Made by a program: the position numbers and the translations under genes. Shown piece after piece: positions 7,741-16,843 of a stretch of 64,000 bases of DNA. The stretch comes from Sphingobacterium sp. PCS056 (GTDB lineage: Bacteria > Bacteroidota > Bacteroidia > Sphingobacteriales > Sphingobacteriaceae), in the NCBI RefSeq assembly GCF_023273895.1, contig NZ_CP096883.1:4712001-4776000 (forward strand). The letters are read 5' to 3'. Every line of letters starts with the position of its first letter. Within the stretch, counting starts at the first letter, position 1. The notes beneath the pieces were generated by a model, which had not been told where the DNA came from, searched no databases, and was given only the letters and a program-made list of their open reading frames with translations.

Positions 7741-8826
7741 CTACTTACTTGGAACAACTATCGTAAAAGTTGTTCCAACTCCAATATCAGATTTCACATC
7801 AACTGTTCCTTGTAGTTTCATTAAGGCACTCTTGACATTATAAAGCCCAAATCCCATGCCTTCGGCTTGATCACTTGCCCTGAAAAACAATTTAAAAATA
7901 TCATTGATATATTCTGGAGAGATTCCAATTCCGCAATCACTCACGACAAAAGTAGCGTATCCATCAGCTACTTTAACGGACAGCTTTACAAATTTATCCT
8001 CATTATCCTTGCGTTGATATTTAAATGCGTTGGAAAGCAAATTATGCAAAATCAGTTCTAAAACAGTCTTGTCACACTTAAAATCTTCCGCTTGATCAAC
8101 ATTTATTATAAACTGCACATCGTTATTGCGAACGTACATATTGTAAAATGCAGCAATATCCTTGAAAAGCTCTTTAAAATCGATACTAGACAAAAATAAT
8201 TCTCCACGCCTCAACAAATAATAGTCGCGTAAACTATCAATATATAAATCAAGCCTAGTCAGGGAACCATCCATTAGCCTCAGTAATTCATGAATTTGAT
8301 CGATGTCATCAAATTGCAAGGCAAGTTTGACAGCTGATAAAACTCCTGTAAGTGGATCACGAAGATCATGACTTACACTATACGCGAATTTATCTAGCTC
8401 ATGATAGGCTTTTTCAAGTTCTTCATTTTTAATATCCAACATCGAGTTGGCTGCATAAAACTTATCGGCCTCTTCAATACAAGAAATCATCTCCTCTTCC
8501 AACCAAGGCTTGCGGACGAATCGAAAAATGTGTCCCTTATTTACCGCGTCGATTACGGTTTCCATATCTGCATATGCCGTTAGTAGAATACGAATAGGTC
8601 TTGGAAATTCTTTTTTTATACGGAAAAAGAAATCGATACCCATTTCATTTGGCATACGTTGGTCACAGAATATAATCCTAATATTAGGATTTTTAATTAA
8701 TATTTCTTCAGCTTGAATTGTCGAGGAGGCGGTGTGCACAACATAGCTATATCTAAAATTGGCTTTAAAACCAAATAAGTTATTCAATTCATCATCAATA
8801 TATAATATTTCTATGTCTTTAATCAT
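7741..8826 (-). CDS. Receiver-histidine kinase hybrid (REC-HisKA-HATPase_c), soluble
   Basis: The 361-residue protein has no membrane segment. It contains a receiver (residues 1-122; D11/D12, phospho-acceptor D55 in FCDQRMP, KPW at 106-108), a linking helix, a HisKA domain (SVSHDLRDPL, His153) and an HATPase_c domain (NLLSNAFKY, DCGIGIS, GMGFGLYNV). This order is that of a second-tier kinase whose activity is set by phosphorylation of its own receiver, plausibly by the membrane kinase encoded 74 bp upstream. Its output partner may be the convergent receiver protein (7229-7714), whose end is 26 bp away. A minus-strand TACTTTTG at 8867-8860 suggests an extra promoter inside the run. Confidence 0.9.
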   Translation of the reverse strand: MIKDIEILYIDDELNNLFGFKANFRYSYVVHTASSTIQAEEILIKNPNIRIIFCDQRMPNEMGIDFFFRIKKEFPRPIRILLTAYADMETVIDAVNKGHIFRFVRKPWLEEEMISCIEEADKFYAANSMLDIKNEELEKAYHELDKFAYSVSHDLRDPLTGVLSAVKLALQFDDIDQIHELLRLMDGSLTRLDLYIDSLRDYYLLRRGELFLSSIDFKELFKDIAAFYNMYVRNNDVQFIINVDQAEDFKCDKTVLELILHNLLSNAFKYQRKDNEDKFVKLSVKVADGYATFVVSDCGIGISPEYINDIFKLFFRASDQAEGMGFGLYNVKSALMKLQGTVDVKSDIGVGTTFTIVVPSK

Positions 8827-8859
8827 AATCTAATAATATAGCAATGCATACCGCATTAA

Positions 8860-8867
8860 CAAAAGTA
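8860..8867 (-). promoter_or_regulatory. Possible internal -7 element before the receiver-kinase hybrid
   Basis: Minus-strand TACTTTTG matches TAnnTTTG and lies 33 bp upstream of the ATG at 8826, inside the 74-bp gap after the 7TM kinase gene. No -33 TTTG is seen. Confidence 0.3.
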
Positions 8868-8900
8868 AGAATATTTGTTACTATAAATACATTCCCCTTC

Positions 8901-11051
8901 TTAATTAATTTGTCGAATAGGAATAATTAATTTAAAGCTAGTACCTTCCCCTATAACTGAATCAACGACAATTTTACCATTATGCTTGGCAATTGTATTG
9001 TAAGCAATAGACATGCCTAATCCTGTTCCTTCCCCAACATCTTTTGTTGTAAAAAATGGTTCGAAGATTTTATCTCTAATATTTGCTGGAATTCCAATAC
9101 CGTTATCCTGAATACGGATAAAAATAAAAGAATCGTCCTCATCTATTCCAGTATCTAATTTTAACGTTCCCCCTGGTTTATTTACAAACTTTTTATTAAT
9201 AGCGTAGATTGCATTAGTTAAAATATTTAGAAAAACCTGATTAAGTTTACCTGCATAACATTCAATAGCTGGTAAATCTCCGTAATTTTTCTCTACCTCG
9301 ATGCCCTGTTGTATTAAGCTATTGAGAATGACCATGGTCGATTCTAGACCTTCGTTGATATCTGCAAATTTAAGAGTATCCTCATCTACTCGAGAAAAAA
9401 TACGGAGACTTTTGACGATTTCAGCAGTCCGATTAGCACCGTCGCTCATGCCTTTAAGTAAAAAGTCAACTTCCGTTTTCAAGTACTCCAGATCTATTTC
9501 CTCTTTGTATGCCTCGATACGAGATTTCTTTTCATTCAAAGAGAGCTCTTCATTAAAAGCGAGGTGCTCGACCTCTTCCAATGTATCCCAGATCATACTA
9601 ATATCCCGTTTCAAAGGAGCCACATTTGAAGTTACAAAATTGATTGGATTATTGATTTCATGTGCTACCCCTGCAGTCAGTTGACCAAGAGAGGCCATTT
9701 TTTCTGCTTCTACCAATTGTGATTGCGTTTCTTTCAAGTGGGTCAATGTGGCTTGCAGGGACTCATTTGCTTCCATCAATTCACTTGTTCGCTCTTCCAC
9801 CTTTTGTTCTAATACGACATTTTGCTCCCGGATCAAACGTTCATTCTCAAGTGACGTGGCCAATTCTTTAGCTTGAGACATTTCCTTTTCTTTTTTCAAA
9901 ATATTAATACGAGAAGCTAAAGCAAAAGAAAGTAGAGCCATCTCAATAATGGATGCTAGCCTAAAAGAATTGCTGGTAAACAAATTATAGGGCAATATTC
10001 CATAATCTTTCAAAAGAAATATTAAAGCTCCGATCAGTAAGATAGACCATGCAATAAAAAAATATCGTGCTGGCAGATAATTCTTCTTTAATACATACAA
10101 TGATGCGATAAATAGAGCAACTGTCTCCAATGAGGTGGTGATCTGCATCAACTCAAATGCCAATTGACGATAGCCAAAAATCATGAACAGCATACTCAGC
10201 AGAAACAAACCTAATAACACAAACAACACCTTACGAATGATCGGTGCGTTGGTACGTAGGTTTAAAAACTGATTGGAAAAAAACAAGACAGCGATACTAC
10301 TCAAGCATGCAAAAAGAACAACACTGATCGATTCCCATTCCGGATTATTGGGCCAAAGAAATTGAAAGTTGAAGCCCACAATTCCTAATTGTGTAAGCCC
10401 CAAGAAAGAGATATAAAGCACATAATATAGATATGCCGAATCCCTAACGGACAGGAATAAGAAAAAATTGTAAATTGCCATGATGAGCACCACTCCCAAG
10501 AATAGCCCCAATAAAATATTCTCTTTCCATAACCTTTCCCAAACAACATCGGGTTTACCCACAGCAATAGGAAGAATAATCTGTTCTGAACTTTTTACTC
10601 TTAAAAAATACTGTTTAGTTTCCGAGGACTGTAAGTGGAGATCAAAAATATAATTTGTACTTTGATAAGTACGATGCTTAAAAGCTTTGAAACTTCCTAA
10701 ATGACCAAGCGATCGGAGGTTGCCTGTATCGTCCAAATCATATAGCTCGACATCATCAAGTAGTGGATAGGCAACATCTAATAAATAATGTGAGCGCTTA
10801 CTGAGATTTTGAATTGAAAATGAAACCCAAACACTAAACTTACTAATCCCCAGATTTGGATTGGCAGCATTACTGGGTGTAAATTCATGAAGAAGCGCTT
10901 TGATCTCCTGAGGCTGCACCTCTCTTTCTAATTTTAAAATATCTAAATTAGAGTCTGGTGTAACATACTCAATATGATCAGCCAGTTTTATTTGGCTAAA
11001 TGCAGGGATGGGTACTATTAATAAAAATAATAGCAGTCTAAATAACATCAT
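8901..11051 (-). CDS. 7TMR-DISM sensor histidine kinase
   Basis: The 716-residue protein has a signal peptide (residues 1-19). A periplasmic 7TMR-DISM extracellular domain 2-like beta-sandwich follows (about 25-165, with SVWVSFSIQN, YDLDDTGNL and YFLRVKS). Seven membrane helices lie at about 178-385, then a coiled coil (385-455), a HisKA domain (TAGVAHEINNPINF, His464) and an HATPase_c domain (NILTNAIYAI, DNGIGIP, GEGTGLGMSI). DISMED2 modules resemble carbohydrate-binding folds and are thought to bind small extracellular ligands. Its start codon lies 1 bp after the methyltransferase stop, so it is coupled to a putative enzyme pair. The ligand is unknown; the inferred possibility is that it senses the product of the upstream genes. 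Confidence 0.92.
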   Translation of the reverse strand: MMLFRLLLFLLIVPIPAFSQIKLADHIEYVTPDSNLDILKLEREVQPQEIKALLHEFTPSNAANPNLGISKFSVWVSFSIQNLSKRSHYLLDVAYPLLDDVELYDLDDTGNLRSLGHLGSFKAFKHRTYQSTNYIFDLHLQSSETKQYFLRVKSSEQIILPIAVGKPDVVWERLWKENILLGLFLGVVLIMAIYNFFLFLSVRDSAYLYYVLYISFLGLTQLGIVGFNFQFLWPNNPEWESISVVLFACLSSIAVLFFSNQFLNLRTNAPIIRKVLFVLLGLFLLSMLFMIFGYRQLAFELMQITTSLETVALFIASLYVLKKNYLPARYFFIAWSILLIGALIFLLKDYGILPYNLFTSNSFRLASIIEMALLSFALASRINILKKEKEMSQAKELATSLENERLIREQNVVLEQKVEERTSELMEANESLQATLTHLKETQSQLVEAEKMASLGQLTAGVAHEINNPINFVTSNVAPLKRDISMIWDTLEEVEHLAFNEELSLNEKKSRIEAYKEEIDLEYLKTEVDFLLKGMSDGANRTAEIVKSLRIFSRVDEDTLKFADINEGLESTMVILNSLIQQGIEVEKNYGDLPAIECYAGKLNQVFLNILTNAIYAINKKFVNKPGGTLKLDTGIDEDDSFIFIRIQDNGIGIPANIRDKIFEPFFTTKDVGEGTGLGMSIAYNTIAKHNGKIVVDSVIGEGTSFKLIIPIRQIN

Positions 11052-11052
11052 A

Positions 11053-11823
11053 CTATTTAACAGCCGAAACGACTACAATATTCATAGAACAAGAAAAATA
11101 ACCGGATTGATCGGCATGTTTTTGGGCTTCAATAAAATGATCTCGTTCATGAGCTCCTATCAAATCCAACGCATACATCTCATCGATCATTTTATCGATC
11201 CAAAGATATTTACATGCATCTTCATATCTTTTTAACACAAATGGAAACACTTCGATGGCTATTTCTGAGAATCCGCTTTCCATCAAATAAGCAGATAAGG
11301 ATTGGGCAGCCTTTCCATTATTTACCTTTTTTCCTGTCAGATATTGGTTCAATTTATCGGTCGTGCTGCTATCTCCGTTATAAAATGATAAACTATTCCA
11401 ATCAGATTCTACAATCACAATCACTCCTTGATCTTTTAAGATACGTCGCGTTTCTTGAAACAAAGATATCGGATCGGAAACATGCTGAACTAAGCGTTCC
11501 ATCCGTACACCATCGACAGCTGTATCAGGCAATGGTACTTCCAGTACATTCGAAACCAAAAATTTAACATTATCCTCGTCTTTTATCGCGTTATTACCTG
11601 CCGCAATCATTTCAGGATCGTGGTCAATACCCAAAAACTCCAATTTATTGGCATGAAACATATGGCTCATATTGAGCACATCCTGTCCAGATCCGCAACC
11701 CAGATCAACAATAGTTCCACCTTCAGGAGTATCTTTAAAAAATGCGTAAGATTTCTCTTTAACACCACTAAGTAATTTTAGTGTTTCGGTTAAATAATCT
11801 ATATTATAATGTTTTTCGTACAT
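11053..11823 (-). CDS. Class I SAM-dependent methyltransferase
   Basis: The 256-residue soluble protein has the SAM-binding motif VDLGCGSGQD (about residues 36-45), an acidic ribose-binding residue in LGIDHDP, a motif II-like region (DGVRMERLVQHV) and a late motif LKDQGVIVIVESDW. This is the UbiE/Methyltransf_25-like pattern for small-molecule methylation. There is no visible clue to the substrate. It is packed between a GNAT-like gene (6 bp upstream) and the 7TMR-DISM kinase (1 bp downstream), an unusual setting for a housekeeping methyltransferase. That context hints that it modifies a signal or ligand for the kinase; this is inferred. Confidence 0.88.
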   Translation of the reverse strand: MYEKHYNIDYLTETLKLLSGVKEKSYAFFKDTPEGGTIVDLGCGSGQDVLNMSHMFHANKLEFLGIDHDPEMIAAGNNAIKDEDNVKFLVSNVLEVPLPDTAVDGVRMERLVQHVSDPISLFQETRRILKDQGVIVIVESDWNSLSFYNGDSSTTDKLNQYLTGKKVNNGKAAQSLSAYLMESGFSEIAIEVFPFVLKRYEDACKYLWIDKMIDEMYALDLIGAHERDHFIEAQKHADQSGYFSCSMNIVVVSAVK

Positions 11824-11829
11824 GTTATA

Positions 11830-12642
11830 TTAAAGTATATTCAGATTATTTTCATCAAAAAGTTCATCATTATTTTTCTGTTTAGACATCTGTTTGATCA
11901 CCTCTTTCAAATCCCATCGTTCCATATTATCCAACTGCAGCATATAATGGATCTCAATCTCTTTAGATCGCAATTCCTCGATTCTCACGACGTTACCTCT
12001 ATTACGCAATTCTAAAATTGCTTGTCTATCTTCTTCAGATGCTAAATCTAGATTATTGACATCATCTAAAATCATGGTTGTTGCCAAAAGGTCAAGTTTT
12101 GGGTAATAGAATGTCCCATTATTTCCCACTCCACTTTCCAAACGATAACCGACACATTTTGTCAAATTAATCGTATAGGGAGCACAAAGTGCAAATAATG
12201 ATTTTATACCGATTTGAGGTGCAATGGCAATCGCTGCTCTTGTTAAGAAAATACTACCGATTCCATAACCCGCAATTTCACGCGAATTCCACAATCCGCA
12301 GCCCTCTCCTGTACCTTCTTGTGCATAATCCCAAACTAGATCAAAGATCTTAGCGTCCATTCTGCCTGTTGCCTCCTCGATAGGAAGAGGTTGAGTTCCT
12401 CCAGAAACATGTATTCTGGCGCCTCCATATACATTTTCCCCATCGAGAGACTCAACAATTAAAACGAAAGCTGCAGGGTTATACATCCAATCATTTTTAG
12501 ATGATGTCACTTTTTTAACACCTATAGCTGTTAAAACATGTGCATGTCCCTCTATAAAACGCTCACAAGTCTTAGGATCATCAATCGCACGAAACGCTCT
12601 TAACCTGACCACAGGACGTCCCTCTTTAAATATTAGTGCCAT
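11830..12642 (-). CDS. Uncharacterised protein with GNAT / acyl-homoserine-lactone-synthase-like pattern
   Basis: The protein has about 270 residues, is soluble, and I recognise no firm family. Residues around 70-90 form a strand pair (AAFVLIVESLDGENVYGGAR). Further on, LWNSREIAGYGIGSIFLTRA followed by GIKSLFALCAPY and a late VGYRLE recall the acceptor strand, the R/G-x-G-x-G acyl-CoA loop and the GF/GY strand of GNAT enzymes, in particular N-acyl amino acid or AHL synthases with an S-R pair before the loop. The C-terminal 60 residues are charged. ATG 12642 is preferred; the frame runs on to a TTG at 12672, but a -7-like TATTTTTG at 12670-12677 overlaps that codon. It is the first gene of the run that leads into a methyltransferase and a sensor kinase. 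Function is unproven. Confidence 0.6.
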   Translation of the reverse strand: MALIFKEGRPVVRLRAFRAIDDPKTCERFIEGHAHVLTAIGVKKVTSSKNDWMYNPAAFVLIVESLDGENVYGGARIHVSGGTQPLPIEEATGRMDAKIFDLVWDYAQEGTGEGCGLWNSREIAGYGIGSIFLTRAAIAIAPQIGIKSLFALCAPYTINLTKCVGYRLESGVGNNGTFYYPKLDLLATTMILDDVNNLDLASEEDRQAILELRNRGNVVRIEELRSKEIEIHYMLQLDNMERWDLKEVIKQMSKQKNNDELFDENNLNIL

Positions 12643-12669
12643 GGAACAGTTAATTATTCGATTAAGATT

Positions 12670-12677
12670 CAAAAATA
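12670..12677 (-). promoter_or_regulatory. Possible -7 element of the GNAT/methyltransferase/7TM-kinase operon
   Basis: Minus-strand TATTTTTG matches TAnnTTTG. Transcription would start about 7 nt further on, leaving a leader of about 20 nt before ATG 12642. This argues against the TTG start at 12672. No -33 TTTG is seen at the usual distance. Confidence 0.4.
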
Positions 12678-13321
12678 ATGAATATAATCAAAAGATGTTA
12701 ACGATAAAAAAAACTTTACAATTTTATAGGCGCATTAGTATTAAAAATCTAAACCTAAATAATAAAAAGGTTCAAGCACATACCGCAAAAGTACCTCAGA
12801 CCTATGAAGACCAAGCACATATCTCGACGGATTTGACACGATACACCATGCGTATAGGTCACTCTGTTCTTTTCAAACAATCATATCAAAAAAACACATG
12901 TTTAAGTCAATTCAATAAACAGCGTAAAACTAAGCTTAAAATCTTTATAAATACAATTAAAAAATCTTAAAAGTTAATTTTAAATAACTATGTGTTACAT
13001 AACACTTTTTTATTGAGCGATAGTTTCATTAAAATCAACAATAAAAACCTGCATGTTTGAAAGAAAAGTCTATTATAATCCGTAAAAATAGCATTCCCGA
13101 TAAGCTGTCCTGCTGCTAATTTTACGATAATACCATCATAAATTGTAAGTTTGTATTTATAAAAATCGTTTTGGGTATTTAGATCTTGGTCAAAATAATC
13201 GATTTTGACTTTGTTTTTTTGATTACCTGATTATCATCTATATACATCAAAGATCAGTTAAATTTCAGGGGTATTAACATGATACTCATGACCATCATTC
13301 AGCTAAAAAACAACTTGTTCC
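12678..13321. other. Long A+T-rich intergenic region before the metal-response operon
   Basis: There is no convincing gene. A rightward frame through 12641-12970 is K/N/I/Q-rich and overlaps the divergent promoter. A rightward -7-like TAAGTTTG lies at 13146-13153 but is 170 bp from the regulator ATG and has no proper -33 element. No strong hairpin or repeat was seen. Confidence 0.4.
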
Positions 13322-14005
13322 ATGAAAATACTAATTGTAGAAGACGATCATCGTGTAGCAGAACTCATCAAAAGAGGACTTGAAGAGCAGGGTTTTGTGA
13401 CGACCTTAGCTTATGATGGCTTATCAGGCAAAAAATTGTCTTCACAAGATCATTTTGATCTCGTGATCACCGATATCATTCTACCAAAAATGGATGGCCT
13501 GGATCTTTGCAAATACCTCAGACAAACAAATCCAGATCTTCCTATTATTATGTTAACAGCCCTTGGTACAACAGACGATAAGGTAGAGGGTTTTGACGCT
13601 GGAGCAGATGATTATTTAGTGAAACCTTTCGAAATGCGCGAATTGTTAGTTCGCATCAGAGCATTATTAAAGCGAAACCAAAAAAACTCCGGTAACATCA
13701 GTGGTATTTTGGCTTATGCAGACCTTGAAATGAATTTGCATACCAAGATTGTCAAACGAAATCAACAGCAGATAAACCTTACTCCTAAAGAGTTTAAACT
13801 TTTGGCCTATTTGATGCAAAACCCAGATCGTGTATTATCTCGTGTAGAAATTGCAGATAAGGTCTGGGAGACCCATTTTGATACCGGCACCAATTTTATT
13901 GATGTCTACATCAATTACCTTAGAAAAAAAATAGATCGCAATTTTGATCACAAACTCATTCATACAAAATCTGGAATGGGCTTTATTTTGAAAACAGAAT
14001 CATGA
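13322..14005 (+). CDS. OmpR/CusR-type response regulator
   Basis: The 227-residue protein has a receiver domain (E7-D8-D9, phospho-acceptor D51 in VITDIILP, T79 and K101 in DDYLVKPF) and a C-terminal winged-helix Trans_reg_C domain (INLTPKEFKLLAYLMQNP ... VWETHFDTGTNFIDVYINYL). The C-terminal wording is typical of CusR/CopR-like regulators of metal resistance. The stop overlaps the start of the partner kinase by 4 bp (ATGA). The genes immediately downstream encode a heavy-metal RND pump, so regulation of that pump is the natural inference. Confidence 0.93.
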   Translation: MKILIVEDDHRVAELIKRGLEEQGFVTTLAYDGLSGKKLSSQDHFDLVITDIILPKMDGLDLCKYLRQTNPDLPIIMLTALGTTDDKVEGFDAGADDYLVKPFEMRELLVRIRALLKRNQKNSGNISGILAYADLEMNLHTKIVKRNQQQINLTPKEFKLLAYLMQNPDRVLSRVEIADKVWETHFDTGTNFIDVYINYLRKKIDRNFDHKLIHTKSGMGFILKTES

Positions 14006-15369
14006 AAATAAGAACCCGGCTGATTATACTTTTCACACTGATCACAGCGATTATATTAGGACTGTTTGCTACGATTATTTACTTATCTGCCAAAGAGAAT
14101 AGGGAGATCGAATTTTACCAGTTACTCCGAAAAGAAGCGATTACTAAAGCAAATCTTTTTTTAAATGCCCATGTAGACAAAAAGATCTTACAAGATATCT
14201 ACCATAACAACCGAAAAATTTTGAATGAAGTTGAGGTTGCTATTTATGACACCCACTTTGACCTACTTTATCACGATGCGGTCGACATTGATTTTGTCAA
14301 GGAAACCAAAGTGATGATCGATCAGATAATTCATAAAGGAGAAATTAGGTTCTATCAACAGGGCTGGCAAGTCGTGGGGCTACCCTACCGGTATGAAGGC
14401 AAAAATTATATTGTTACCGCAGCCGCTTATGATGAATATGGTTATAGTAAACTTGCCAATCTACTCCACAACAGCATTTTTGTTTTTGTCATTTCCATTC
14501 TGTTTATCCTCATAGCGGGAATCTTCTTCTCTAAAAAGGCATTTGAACCGGTACGAGCGATGATTGAAAAAGCCAAAAATATATCGGCTACAAATCTTGA
14601 TCTTCGATTATACAGCCATCAAAGTAAAGATGAGTTATCTGAACTCGCAGATACATTTAATGAAATGCTCAATCGTTTAGAAAATTCATTCGATGCACAA
14701 AAACACTTCGTTTCAAACATATCACATGAATTGCGTACACCGCTGGCCGCCATTATTGCTGAATTGGAGCTATCAACAACTAAAGAACGCAGTATTGCAG
14801 ACTATAAAGCAGCGATTCATCATGCTTTAAATGATTCAAAAAAGTTAGTCCGATTATCCAACAGCCTATTAGATCTTGCCAAAGCTAGCTATGATCCTAG
14901 TGAAATCACTTTTAAGCCCGTTCGTATCGATGAAGTATTATTGGATGCCAGACAGCAGGTTCAACAAACAAATCCTGAATATAAAATTGATATCCATTTT
15001 GAAGATGATTTCGAAAGTGATGATCAAATTTCGGTAAATGGTAATGAATATCTATTGCAGGTTGCCTTCAGTAATCTTTTTGAAAATGGTTGCAAATTTT
15101 CCAGTCCGCATCGATGTACTGTCTTGGTCTTATTTGAAGATAAAAACATCATCTTAAAATTTAAAGATGAAGGAATCGGAATCCCTGAACAAGATCTCGC
15201 ACAGCTATTCAGCCCATTTTATCGTGGTAAAAATAAAGATTATACTTATGGCAATGGTATTGGACTTGCACTGACCGAAAAGATCATTACACTGCACCAT
15301 AGTAAAATAACGGTTGTTTCGGAGGAAAACGTGGGAACTACTTTCATGATCACCTTGCGGCATTATTAA
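14002..15369 (+). CDS. CusS-like membrane sensor histidine kinase
   Basis: The 455-residue protein has a first membrane helix at about 7-29, a periplasmic sensor of about 125 residues (30-153), a second helix at about 156-176, a HAMP domain (about 177-230), a HisKA domain (FVSNISHELRTPLAAI, His242) and an HATPase_c domain (NLFENGCKFSS, DEGIGIP, YGNGIGLALTEKI). The periplasmic part contains several His residues (H57, H68, H85, H91, H111), which could bind metal, although it lacks a recognisable CusS motif. It is coupled to the upstream regulator by a 4-bp overlap. The likely job is to sense excess periplasmic metal and activate the efflux operon downstream. Confidence 0.92.
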   Translation: MKIRTRLIILFTLITAIILGLFATIIYLSAKENREIEFYQLLRKEAITKANLFLNAHVDKKILQDIYHNNRKILNEVEVAIYDTHFDLLYHDAVDIDFVKETKVMIDQIIHKGEIRFYQQGWQVVGLPYRYEGKNYIVTAAAYDEYGYSKLANLLHNSIFVFVISILFILIAGIFFSKKAFEPVRAMIEKAKNISATNLDLRLYSHQSKDELSELADTFNEMLNRLENSFDAQKHFVSNISHELRTPLAAIIAELELSTTKERSIADYKAAIHHALNDSKKLVRLSNSLLDLAKASYDPSEITFKPVRIDEVLLDARQQVQQTNPEYKIDIHFEDDFESDDQISVNGNEYLLQVAFSNLFENGCKFSSPHRCTVLVLFEDKNIILKFKDEGIGIPEQDLAQLFSPFYRGKNKDYTYGNGIGLALTEKIITLHHSKITVVSEENVGTTFMITLRHY

Positions 15370-15526
15370 ATAGTTCATCTTCTTTCCTCTTCTAAAGATT
15401 CACCTAAATGACCAAGCTCACATGAGGTTTTACAAAATAGTTGCCCTCCCCATATCCTTCTAATAAAATTCTAATTTTTTTCTATTGTTCTTCTAACAGC
15501 TTACCATCGATAGACTCAGCACCTTT

Positions 15527-15566
15527 GCCCTATTCAAAAAAATAGGCACTTCCTAAAAGGGAAGTG
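15527..15566 (+). promoter_or_regulatory. Two abutting hairpins in the leader of the efflux operon
   Basis: GCCCTATT (15527-15534) can pair with AATAGGC (15541-15547) with one bulge. CACTTCC (15547-15553) pairs perfectly with GGAAGTG (15560-15566). The hairpins share base 15547, so they compete slightly. They lie between the kinase stop and the adaptor ATG at 15611, where an operator for the upstream regulator or an RNA control element would be expected. Confidence 0.4.
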
Positions 15567-15610
15567 ATACGAAGTTTGTGTTCAAGTCAAATCAAAAAAA
15601 GATCTTATCG

Positions 15611-16750
15611 ATGAAAGCAACAATGACAAATAAATACACCATTTTAACAAGGCTCCTTTTCATTTCTCTTATTTCATTACCTCTATTGGGCTGTCACAAT
15701 CCAGTTGATCAAGAACAGCTAGCAAGTATGACTTTACGCGGTGATACCATTTTTGTCCACGAAGCGGCTCAAGTAAAATCGTACTTAAAGACCATAACCG
15801 TGCAGAAAGAACTGCATCAGCTGCAACTGAACACCACCGGAACAGTCAAAGCAATTCCAAACCAATATGCCGAAATTACCGTTCCTTTTTCAGGCCGTGT
15901 AACTGCGGTATATCTCAAATTAGGGATGAAAACAAAACCAGGAATGCCGCTTTTCGAAATTGCATCACCCGAATTTATGGACAGTCAAAAACTATTCTTT
16001 CAGGCAAAGACAGCCTTTCAAAATGCATCATTAATTTTAAAACGCCAACAAGATCTTAAAGTTAACGGAGTCGGTACCGCACGGGATGTAGAAGAAGCTA
16101 AAGCAACCTATGACATTACACAGAAAGAGTATGAAAATGCACGAGCTGCGCTCCAAATCTTCCAGATCGATATCAATAAACTCGTTCTAGGACAGTCCCT
16201 CATTGTACGTTCACCCATTGCCGGACAAGTCATTAGCCATGATATCGTCGTCGGACAATATATCAAATCTGACGAACCTTCCCGTGCAAAAATTGCCGAG
16301 TTGAATCGGGTTTGGGTAGTCGGAATGGTGAAAGAGCAGGATCTCAACCTCATCAACAAACTGGACATCGCAGAAATTGCCATTGCAGCTTTTCCTGATA
16401 AAAAAATAAAAGGAACCATTGAGCACATTGACCAAATCCTAAACGAAGATACCAGAAGTGTTCAGGTGCTAGTAGCCTGTCAAAATTTGGATAGCGTGTT
16501 AAAACCCGGTATGTATGTCAGTGTCAATTTTATTGAAAAAGCATCCGATGTAATCTTTATTCCCGAAAAATCATTGCTACAATACCATGATCAAAGTTAC
16601 GTATTGGTGCAGATTGGTCAAGATCAATACCTCAAGCGTCCGGTCAAGACGGGTATGACCGATCACGGCAAAGTACAGGTTATATCTGGACTAACAGTTG
16701 GTGATACCATCATCAGTGAAGGCGCCTTTTATCTGCTAAATGCAAAATAG
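15611..16750 (+). CDS. RND efflux periplasmic adaptor (membrane-fusion) lipoprotein, CzcB/CusB-like
   Basis: The frame opens at a GTG (15578), but ATG 15611 (or 15623) puts a clean signal peptide at the N-terminus, ending in the lipobox LLGC. The mature protein has the adaptor order. A first strand of the barrel/lipoyl domain (AEITVPFSGRVTAVYLKLG) is followed by an alpha-hairpin with heptads (QLLFFQAKTAF...RQQDLK), the second lipoyl half (VRSPIAGQVISHDIVVGQYI), a beta-barrel (RVWVVGMVKEQDL) and a membrane-proximal domain (VISGLTVGDTII). It would link the inner-membrane pump to the outer-membrane channel in the periplasm. There is no His-rich extension. The pump gene starts 93 bp downstream. 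Confidence 0.9.
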   Translation: MKATMTNKYTILTRLLFISLISLPLLGCHNPVDQEQLASMTLRGDTIFVHEAAQVKSYLKTITVQKELHQLQLNTTGTVKAIPNQYAEITVPFSGRVTAVYLKLGMKTKPGMPLFEIASPEFMDSQKLFFQAKTAFQNASLILKRQQDLKVNGVGTARDVEEAKATYDITQKEYENARAALQIFQIDINKLVLGQSLIVRSPIAGQVISHDIVVGQYIKSDEPSRAKIAELNRVWVVGMVKEQDLNLINKLDIAEIAIAAFPDKKIKGTIEHIDQILNEDTRSVQVLVACQNLDSVLKPGMYVSVNFIEKASDVIFIPEKSLLQYHDQSYVLVQIGQDQYLKRPVKTGMTDHGKVQVISGLTVGDTIISEGAFYLLNAK

Positions 16751-16843
16751 CATAACACAGACCGATCCCTATTAATATCATCTCGTGCAAGCAAAAAAGT
16801 TCCGCTAAACGGATGACCGTGCTCACCATAGATTCTTATACTG

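Noticed and set aside
12641..12970. 109-codon rightward ORF beside the GNAT-like gene
   Set aside because: It is rich in K, N, I and Q as expected for A+T-rich non-coding DNA, overlaps the divergent promoter and has no recognisable domain.
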